DNA from: Synoicihabitans lomoniglobus
GTDB taxonomy: Bacteria; Verrucomicrobiota; Verrucomicrobiia; Opitutales; Opitutaceae
Assembly: GCF_029023725.1 (NCBI RefSeq)
Contig: NZ_CP119075.1
Span: 5,637,501-5,701,500, forward strand
DNA length: 64,000 nt
Direction: 5' to 3'
A program made the position numbers and the translations under genes. This document shows positions 58,127 through 64,000 of this stretch, piece after piece (the first letter of the stretch is position 1; every line of letters begins with the position of its first letter). The notes beneath the pieces were generated by a model that worked only from the letters and a program-made list of their open reading frames with translations, made no database searches and had not been told where the DNA came from.

Positions 58127-59773
58127 ATGACTGCTCCAAGTAAATCAATGCGTGCCGACGTGGTGGTGGTCGGTGGCGGGGTGGGTGGCTGCGCCGCTGC
58201 TCTGACCCTGGCCGACCTGGGCCACGACGTGATCATGACCGAAGAATACGTTTGGATTGGGGGCCAACTCACCTCGCAAGCGGTCCCCCCGGATGAGCAT
58301 GGCTGGATCGAGCGTTTCGGATGCACGGCTACCTATCGCCGGTTTCGCGAGGCGGTGCGGTCCTACTATCGGGCACACTATCCTTTGACCGCCGCGGCCG
58401 CGGCCCAGCCGTATCTGAACCCCGGCAACGGCTGGGTCTCGCCCCTGTGTCATGAGCCCCGGGTTGCACTGGCCGTGCTCGAAGCAATGCTGGCGCCCCA
58501 TGTGAGTAGCGGTCGCTTGGTGGTATTGCGGCAACATCGACCGGTGGCGGTTTCCCTGGAGGGATCGGACCGGGTGGCAACGGTCACGGTGGTGAACGAT
58601 GCCACCGGAACGACCCGATGCCTTACGGCTGACATGTTTCTCGATGCGACCGAAAACGGTGATCTGCTGCCCCTGGCGGAGGTCGAGCATGTGACCGGCA
58701 GTGAAGCGCGCGCGGTTACGGGCGAGCCCGGAGCGGCCGAGGTGGCGAACCCGCACAATATTCAAGCGTTCTCCGTTTGTTTTGTGATGGATGCCGCGGG
58801 CGAGGCCGCGCATCGGGATCATTTGGTGTCGCCACCAGACGGATACGAACGGCATCGCGTCGATACGCCTCGCATGACGCCGCCCTGGCCCGGACCGATG
58901 CTGAGTTGGCGGGGGCTCAATCCCCGCACGATGGCAGAGATGGATTATCGGTTTCATCCGCACGGTGAAAAGCCCGGATTGTTTTCGGGGCTGTGGTCGT
59001 TTCGACGGATTGTCGATCGCTCCTTGTTCCGGCCCGGATTTTTTCCGAGTGACGTCTGTTTGGTGAACTGGCCGATGATCGACTATCTCGACGGCGATCT
59101 GTTGACCACGACCGCGGCGGAGCGAGAGCGGCATCTCCGCGGCGCGCGCGATCTCAGTCTCGCGATGATGTGTTGGTTGCAGTCGGAGGCCCCCCGTCCG
59201 GACGGCGGGCGGGGCTGGCCGGAACTGCGTTTGCGACCCGATTTGACCGGGACCGCCGACGGTCTGGCGATGGCGCCCTACATTCGGGAATCACGTCGTA
59301 TTCGAGCCCTGCATACGATTGTCGAATCGGAAGTGTCCGCCGACCAACGCCCGGGCGAAACCCTGGCGGAGCGATATGACGATTCGGTCGGCATCGGTTA
59401 TTACCGCATCGACCTTCATCCCACGACGGCGGGGGATAATTATCATGACGTGCCATCATTACCGTTTCGCATTCCGTTGGGAGCGATGGTGCCGGTGCGC
59501 ATGGTCAACCTGCTGCCGGCGTGCAAAAACATCGGCACCACTCACATCACCAACGGCTGTTACCGACTGCACCCGGTGGAGTGGAATATCGGGGAAGCGG
59601 CCGGACTGCTGGCGGCCACCTGTCTGCGTGACGGCATCGCTCCCCAAGCCGTGGCCCAACGGACGGACCGACGGACGGCGTTGCAACAGGCGTTGACCGC
59701 TCGGGGTGTGGAGTTGGCCTGGCCGGAGAATCTGGTGCTCGACGACGGCGACCCTCACGCGCATGCCCGATGA
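58127..59773 (+). CDS. FAD-dependent oxidoreductase (FAD_oxidored family)
   Basis: 548 residues from ATG 58127 (the frame is open from 58055 but that start overlaps the aldolase gene). N-terminal dinucleotide fold ADVVVVGGGVGGCAAALTLADLGHDVIMTEEYVWIGGQLTSQ (GxGxxG and a GGQ loop). The C-terminal part has LLPACKNIGTTHITNGCYRLHPVEWNIGEAAGLLAA, typical of the PF12831 family. It likely oxidises a hydroxy or sugar group. It overlaps the next gene by ATGA, confirming an operon. No signal peptide. Confidence 0.88.
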   Translation: MTAPSKSMRADVVVVGGGVGGCAAALTLADLGHDVIMTEEYVWIGGQLTSQAVPPDEHGWIERFGCTATYRRFREAVRSYYRAHYPLTAAAAAQPYLNPGNGWVSPLCHEPRVALAVLEAMLAPHVSSGRLVVLRQHRPVAVSLEGSDRVATVTVVNDATGTTRCLTADMFLDATENGDLLPLAEVEHVTGSEARAVTGEPGAAEVANPHNIQAFSVCFVMDAAGEAAHRDHLVSPPDGYERHRVDTPRMTPPWPGPMLSWRGLNPRTMAEMDYRFHPHGEKPGLFSGLWSFRRIVDRSLFRPGFFPSDVCLVNWPMIDYLDGDLLTTTAAERERHLRGARDLSLAMMCWLQSEAPRPDGGRGWPELRLRPDLTGTADGLAMAPYIRESRRIRALHTIVESEVSADQRPGETLAERYDDSVGIGYYRIDLHPTTAGDNYHDVPSLPFRIPLGAMVPVRMVNLLPACKNIGTTHITNGCYRLHPVEWNIGEAAGLLAATCLRDGIAPQAVAQRTDRRTALQQALTARGVELAWPENLVLDDGDPHAHAR

Positions 59774-60726
59774 AAACGTCGCGGATCAATGCATTGATTT
59801 ATCGGAAGCTGCCCGAAGGGACGTGGGATGCGCTGCGGGCGGAGTTTCCGGGCGTGGATTTTCGTCTTGCGGGTCCCCCGGATTTGACCGCCGTTGACAT
59901 GGCATGGCCCGAGGTGGTTTGCGGTAACGTGCCGACGGCGTGGGCGGTCGAGGCCTCCTCACTGCGTTGGCTGCAGATTGTCTCCTCGGGGATCGACGAC
60001 TATATGGTCATGGCAGATTCGAGCGTCGTGGTCACCACGGCGCATGGCATTCATGCTTCGATCATCGCGCAGCACGTGCTGATGACGGTATTGATGTTGG
60101 AGCGAGGCCAACCCTTTTTCGACCGCGCCGCGCAGGAGCGGAAATGGACGCGACGACCGGATGTGCCCCGACGCATCGAAGGACGCACGTTGGGGTTGGT
60201 GGGGTTTGGCGCCATGGGGCGGGAAATCGCCCGGCTGGCTGCGCCTTGGGGCATGCGGATTGTGGCGACCAAACGCACCCCGCCGGAGGTTCCCGTGACC
60301 GGCGTGGAAAGGTTTTACCCATGGGATGAGCTCGATTCCCTGCTGGTGGAAGCCGATCACGTGGTGCTGGCGTTGCCGCTGACCCCAGCAACGCGCGGTG
60401 TGCTGGATGCCCGGCGGATTGCTCGCTTAAAGCCCGGAGCCTTTGTGCACAACCCGAGTCGCGGTGGGTTGTTGGATGAGGTGGCACTGCACGCGGCTTT
60501 ATTGGCGGGACGCGTGGGGGGCGTGGCGTTGGATACATTTGGTGATGAGCCCCTTTCTCCGGAAAGTCCGTGGTGGAGTGCGCCCCATGCGATCATCACC
60601 CCGCATGTGGCAGGGCATCACGCTGAATTGGGTGAACAGGTGCTCGAACGATTCCGCCGCAATCTGCATCGCTATATTGCCGGAGAACACGTCACGCCGG
60701 TGGCTGATTTCGCGCGAGGCTATTGA
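59770..60726 (+). CDS. D-2-hydroxyacid dehydrogenase
   Basis: 318 residues. NAD-binding GLVGFGAMGREIARLAAPWGMR, and catalytic residues in the expected order: Arg in HNPSRGGLLDE, Glu/Asp in TFGDEPLSPESPWW, and His in IITPHVAGHH. The N-terminal half lacks close similarity to any one subclass. It would reduce a 2-keto acid or oxidise a D-2-hydroxy acid in the operon's pathway. ATGA overlap with the upstream oxidoreductase; 7 bp to the next gene. Confidence 0.92.
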   Translation: MKTSRINALIYRKLPEGTWDALRAEFPGVDFRLAGPPDLTAVDMAWPEVVCGNVPTAWAVEASSLRWLQIVSSGIDDYMVMADSSVVVTTAHGIHASIIAQHVLMTVLMLERGQPFFDRAAQERKWTRRPDVPRRIEGRTLGLVGFGAMGREIARLAAPWGMRIVATKRTPPEVPVTGVERFYPWDELDSLLVEADHVVLALPLTPATRGVLDARRIARLKPGAFVHNPSRGGLLDEVALHAALLAGRVGGVALDTFGDEPLSPESPWWSAPHAIITPHVAGHHAELGEQVLERFRRNLHRYIAGEHVTPVADFARGY

Positions 60727-60733
60727 TGGACTC

Positions 60734-61852
60734 ATGAAAATCACCGGACTCACTACGCGCCTGCTTAAAATCGATGCTGCTCCACGGTTTCGTGATGGCG
60801 TGGTGCCGCCCGGGCGTCCGTCGCATTGGCATTTTCCGTTGATCGTGCTGCATACGGACGAAGGGCTGGACGGCTACAGCATGGCCTACGGTCCCCATGG
60901 GGATGGCGCGGCGTTGACAGAGGTGTTGCATGAGTCCTTTTGGCCGTTGCTGCGCGGTGCCGATCCATCGTGCAGTGAAGCCCTGTGGCAGCAGCTTTGG
61001 ACGCGGCAGCGTCACCTCTACAATCAAACGGATAGTCTGGTGGGGGTGATCGACGTGGCCGTCTGGGATTTGCGCGGCAAGCGCGCGAACCAGTCGATTG
61101 CGTCATTGCTTGGCCAATACACTGACTATCGCCGGGCGTATCTTACTTCGCGGGACGAGACAGGATCGGCGGAGGACATTGCGCGGGAAGCGGCGGCCGC
61201 GCGGGAGGCCGGTTATCACGGCTACAAGGTGCAACTCCGGGCCGGTCCCGCGAGTGACATTCCCCGATTGCGGGCGGCGCGGACGGGCGCGGGGGACGGG
61301 TTTCGGTTGATGCATGATCCCAACGCGAGTTATTCGCTGACCGAAGCCTTGGCGGTGGGGCGTGAGCTCGATGCGCTGGATTTCCATTGGTATGAAGAAC
61401 CGCTGCCCGAAGCGCAGCTGGATCATTACCGGCATTTGGTGGAGACCTTGCGCACGCCGGTGGTGGGAGGGGAGACGGTGCGCTTGTCTGACTTGCCCAA
61501 TTTTATGACGCGGCGTGCGCTTACGATCGCCCGGGGCGACGTGTTGATTAAGGGGGGCATCACCGGGCTCCGTAAAGCGATGGCGGCGTGCGAGTTGTTT
61601 GGCTACAATCTGGAGATCCACACCGCCAATACCCCTCTGCTCGATGTGGCCAACCTGCACGTCGCTTGCGCCAGTGCGAATACGAACATGCTCGAGGTGC
61701 ATCATCCGGTCTTTCGCTTCGGTTTAATCCAGCATCCTTTCGACGTCGGTCCCGACGGTTGTGTTCGCTTGCCCCCGGGAACGGGATTGGGCGTGGAACT
61801 CGACTGGAATTGGATCGATCACCATACCACCCAAATCCGTAAAACCCCCTGA
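60734..61852 (+). CDS. Enolase-superfamily (mandelate racemase/MLE) sugar-acid dehydratase
   Basis: 372 residues from ATG 60734. Capping domain at the N-terminus, then the barrel: K165 in YKVQLRAGP, metal ligands D195 (LMHDPN), E221 or E222 (WYEEPL) and E247 (VGGETVR), and H296 (LEIHTAN) as general acid/base. The EIHTAN and NLHVACA ending is typical of acid-sugar dehydratases. Predicted reaction: dehydration of an aldonate or uronate-derived acid to a 2-keto-3-deoxy acid, the substrate class of the HpcH/HpaI aldolase at 57244. Confidence 0.9.
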   Translation: MKITGLTTRLLKIDAAPRFRDGVVPPGRPSHWHFPLIVLHTDEGLDGYSMAYGPHGDGAALTEVLHESFWPLLRGADPSCSEALWQQLWTRQRHLYNQTDSLVGVIDVAVWDLRGKRANQSIASLLGQYTDYRRAYLTSRDETGSAEDIAREAAAAREAGYHGYKVQLRAGPASDIPRLRAARTGAGDGFRLMHDPNASYSLTEALAVGRELDALDFHWYEEPLPEAQLDHYRHLVETLRTPVVGGETVRLSDLPNFMTRRALTIARGDVLIKGGITGLRKAMAACELFGYNLEIHTANTPLLDVANLHVACASANTNMLEVHHPVFRFGLIQHPFDVGPDGCVRLPPGTGLGVELDWNWIDHHTTQIRKTP

Positions 61853-61865
61853 TTGGCCCCTTGTC

Positions 61866-63665
61866 ATGACCAAACCCCATTCGCTTCTTTTTGCTCTTTC
61901 ATTGCTGCTTGGATCGACCCTGTCGACGACGGCGGAGGTCTCCTTCAACCGCGATTCACTGGTCGTGCCAGAATCGGCCAAAGTCACCGTGTCGGCTGAG
62001 AATTATCCGGGAATCACCAATCCCAATCCGCGGGGCGGTTGGTATTACAAGTGCGCCAACATCGTGCTCGCGGCGGACGGTTCACTGGTGGCGAGTTGGC
62101 AACTGTCGGACAATCACGTTTCCTTGATGAGTCACATCATGGTGGCTCGGTCCTCCGATGGCGGACGAACTTGGGGGGATTATCAATCCATCGCCCAAGC
62201 CGACGTGTGGCTCGATCACAGCGTGTATGTGGTGCCGCAGATGAGTGTGCTTCGCGACGGTCGAATCGTGATCATCAGCGATTGGGGCAAACGCCATCCC
62301 GGGCAAAGTTTCCCGATGCTCGCGCATTGGCAGAAGCCCGATCGCGGGATGGCGAATTTCATTTTCTGGAGCGAAGACAATGGGAAAACCTGGACCAAGC
62401 CGGAGAAGATCGACGACGTCGGCGGCGAGCCCGGCTACATTCTTGAAATGAGTGACGGCACGCTCGCCTACACGCGCACGTCCTCCAATACAACCGACCT
62501 GCTCAAGAACCCACCGTTGCCGTGGGGCGATATCTATTACCGCAACGAAATCGTGTTTTCCGACGACCGAGGAAGCACGTGGGGACGGCCGACCTGGGTG
62601 TCGGACAGCCCGTTCTACGGGGATTGCGAAGTGGGCTTGGTCGAGCTTTCGCCGAACCACCTTCTCGGAGTGACGCGCATCGGTTTGGGCAACGGGCAAT
62701 TCGGTCACCCTAGTCGACTGCTCTACAGTGATGATGGCGGCCGGTCGTGGCCGCGGGCAGAGTTGGCGCCGTTTTATGGCCAACGTCCCCATATTCGCAA
62801 ACTGCAGTCGGGTCGCTATCTGGTGACGTATCGCAATCGTTGGGGCACGCCCGGCACACGCGCGTTGGTGTTTGATCCGCAGGAGGACAGCGGATTTCAG
62901 CCGAACTCGTGGATTCTGGACGAAGAACGCTGTGAACTGACCTCGAACCAGATGACGTTGCGCACCGAACACGGCCAGCGCGGAGCGGTGACGTTTAACT
63001 TGTATCCCGCTCAGGATGACCAATCTCGCGTGGAGATGGAGGCGACCCTGCGCGTCGATTCCACGGCGACCAATGGTGTCACACTCAGTGCTGGATGCTG
63101 GGTGCACCTAGCGAATGACCGGGTCTATCTGGGAGATCGTCCGGAGACGGGGTTCGCGCTCGATACCAAGAAGTGGCACGACTACCGCATCGTGAGGGAA
63201 AACGGATCCATTCGCATCGACGTGGATGGAAGGGAACGTCTGCGCGCTGATATTGCCGACATCTGGGTGCGGCCGGTGCGTTTCGGAAATCGGGCGGTGT
63301 CAGGCCCGGTCGAAGCGAAGCACGGTCACGTTGAACCCTATTCCCAGAATCGCAGCGTGAGCCACTGGAAAAACGTGAGCGTGAAGGTTGATAACGCGAC
63401 CGATTACGACATCAAGTGGAGCTGGCAATCAACGCAGGGTTACCCTGACCAATTCCGGCGCGACCGCACCGTTGTGCTCGACTATTCGTATCCGGGGGAC
63501 TGTGGATACAGTTCATCGACGCAACTCCCGGACGGTCGAATTGTCATCGTCGATTACACCACGGGAGGTGATCTCGACAGCTATTCCTGGGGGGCGGAAG
63601 GCCGCGGCACGGCGCCGTTTGTGCGCGCTTACCATGTGACCGAAGCGGACCTGGTGCGTCCTTGA
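61866..63665 (+). CDS. Secreted sialidase/BNR-repeat family protein
   Basis: 599 residues from ATG 61866, which begins a signal peptide (MTKPHSLLFALSLLLGSTLS, ending near TTAEV). A six-bladed propeller with several Asp-box turns: SSDGGRTWG, SEDNGKTWT, SDDRGSTWG, SDDGGRSWP. The C-terminal half holds a concanavalin-like beta domain (VEMEATLRVDST...IRIDVDGRERL) inserted before the last strands. Sialidase-fold proteins of this type hydrolyse sialosides or other acidic glycans. The next gene being NanM-like supports a sialic-acid-type substrate, but a uronic or ulosonic acid is possible. Confidence 0.85.
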   Translation: MTKPHSLLFALSLLLGSTLSTTAEVSFNRDSLVVPESAKVTVSAENYPGITNPNPRGGWYYKCANIVLAADGSLVASWQLSDNHVSLMSHIMVARSSDGGRTWGDYQSIAQADVWLDHSVYVVPQMSVLRDGRIVIISDWGKRHPGQSFPMLAHWQKPDRGMANFIFWSEDNGKTWTKPEKIDDVGGEPGYILEMSDGTLAYTRTSSNTTDLLKNPPLPWGDIYYRNEIVFSDDRGSTWGRPTWVSDSPFYGDCEVGLVELSPNHLLGVTRIGLGNGQFGHPSRLLYSDDGGRSWPRAELAPFYGQRPHIRKLQSGRYLVTYRNRWGTPGTRALVFDPQEDSGFQPNSWILDEERCELTSNQMTLRTEHGQRGAVTFNLYPAQDDQSRVEMEATLRVDSTATNGVTLSAGCWVHLANDRVYLGDRPETGFALDTKKWHDYRIVRENGSIRIDVDGRERLRADIADIWVRPVRFGNRAVSGPVEAKHGHVEPYSQNRSVSHWKNVSVKVDNATDYDIKWSWQSTQGYPDQFRRDRTVVLDYSYPGDCGYSSSTQLPDGRIVIVDYTTGGDLDSYSWGAEGRGTAPFVRAYHVTEADLVRP

Positions 63666-64000
63666 TGCGCTGCGCAACGCTTTCCTCCTTACTGATGTAT
63701 CTTGTGCTATCAGCCTCCGTTGAGCGATCGATCCGATGGCTAAGTCTGGCGGCGCTAACTTCCTTTCTTGTTCCCTTGGTTACTATGTCCGTTGCTCTCG
63801 CTGTCGAACCCGACTCTTCGAAATTGTTCCAATGGGAACGATGGCCCGATCTGCCCGATCCCGTCGGATTGAAGGGCATGGCGGCAGGCGTCAGTAACGG
63901 GCACGTGGTGCTTGCGGGAGGCTCCAATTTTCCGGTGCCACCGCGGGATGGCGGGCCTAAAACTCTGGCGACGGCCATCTATGTGCGGGCGGTCGGCGCG
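63665..64000 (+). CDS. NanM-like (N-acetylneuraminate mutarotase, kelch) protein, 3' end outside window
   Basis: 112 codons visible, open to the window edge; start ATG 63665 overlaps the sialidase stop (TGATG). Two hydrophobic stretches near the N-terminus (SLLMYLVLSAS and LAALTSFLVPLVTMSVALA) precede W-x-DLPDP, GLKGMAAGVSNGHVVLAGGSNFP and KTLATAIYV, which is the first blade of cyclically permuted NanM/YjhT-type mutarotases. An ATG at 63785 (MSVALAVE) is an alternative start for a shorter signal. Predicted periplasmic. Confidence 0.75.
   Translation, partial: MRCATLSSLLMYLVLSASVERSIRWLSLAALTSFLVPLVTMSVALAVEPDSSKLFQWERWPDLPDPVGLKGMAAGVSNGHVVLAGGSNFPVPPRDGGPKTLATAIYVRAVGA

Overview
The window reads as chromosomal DNA of a GC-rich member of Verrucomicrobiota, most likely Opitutales/Opitutaceae. 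This is inferred from protein style. There are two TonB-dependent receptors whose mature N-termini carry the family-typical 'VxLxxxxV' / 'VLSPFxI' lead-in. A C-terminal repeat of about 125 residues, common in secreted verrucomicrobial proteins, occurs five times in three proteins. Sugar-acid and polysaccharide catabolic genes are abundant, and imperfect-palindrome intergenic repeats are frequent. No rRNA, tRNA or CRISPR array was found.

Layout. 1-5.4 kb: end of a LytS-type sensor kinase, its LytTR response regulator, a secreted protein and a TonB receptor. Upstream of the last two genes lie direct repeats of TGGTCGCAA, three of them 21 bp apart, a plausible LytTR operator. 5.8-10.5 kb: a MacAB/LolCDE-like efflux operon (adaptor, ATPase, two permeases). 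10.7-17.8 kb: an enlarged adenylate-kinase-like protein, a secreted repeat protein, a UbiB-family kinase with a phasin-like partner, an MFS transporter, and an OxyR-type regulator with an almost perfect OxyR-style tetramer site facing a 59-residue membrane protein. 17.96-19.71 kb: an insertion sequence with 35-bp terminal inverted repeats. It carries an AbrB-type gene whose 3' end holds an A8 slippery run and overlaps the transposase in the -1 frame. 20-27 kb: a GH10 xylanase, a lipoprotein, a hypothetical protein and an M64 metallopeptidase. 27-29.1 kb: gene debris, including two decayed copies of an amidohydrolase 3' end, an NHL-repeat fragment and a CvfB C-terminal fragment. 29.1-32.5 kb: a compact four-gene cassette of exported proteins of unknown role.

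32.5-43.3 kb, all on the minus strand: a corrinoid-dependent methyl-transfer locus. It holds a RACo-like reductive activator, a MetH-activation-domain-like protein, a small unknown protein, a UroD-family methyltransferase, a corrinoid protein fused to a 'virulence factor' type domain, a methyl-THF:corrinoid methyltransferase and a short MetF. It is preceded by mannonate dehydratase (uxuA) and followed by an amidohydrolase. Most junctions in this locus hold 100-350 bp of two families of long hairpin-forming repeats. The parts list matches a four-component O-demethylase; the methylated substrate is unknown. The uxuA neighbour and the GH10 xylanase in the window make a methylated uronate one testable idea.

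43.5-64 kb: a MASE1-PAS hybrid histidine kinase, a J-like/M50-like membrane protein, a Tat-exported Gfo/Idh/MocA oxidoreductase, an AraC regulator, a tightly overlapping operon (ferritin-like protein, transaldolase-like, PfkB kinase, TIM-barrel protein), and a GntR/LacI-type regulator. A second TonB receptor faces a sugar-acid operon of HpcH/HpaI aldolase, FAD oxidoreductase, D-2-hydroxyacid dehydrogenase, enolase-superfamily dehydratase, sialidase and a NanM-like mutarotase cut by the window edge. The long antisense open frames in this GC-rich DNA are shadows and were not annotated.
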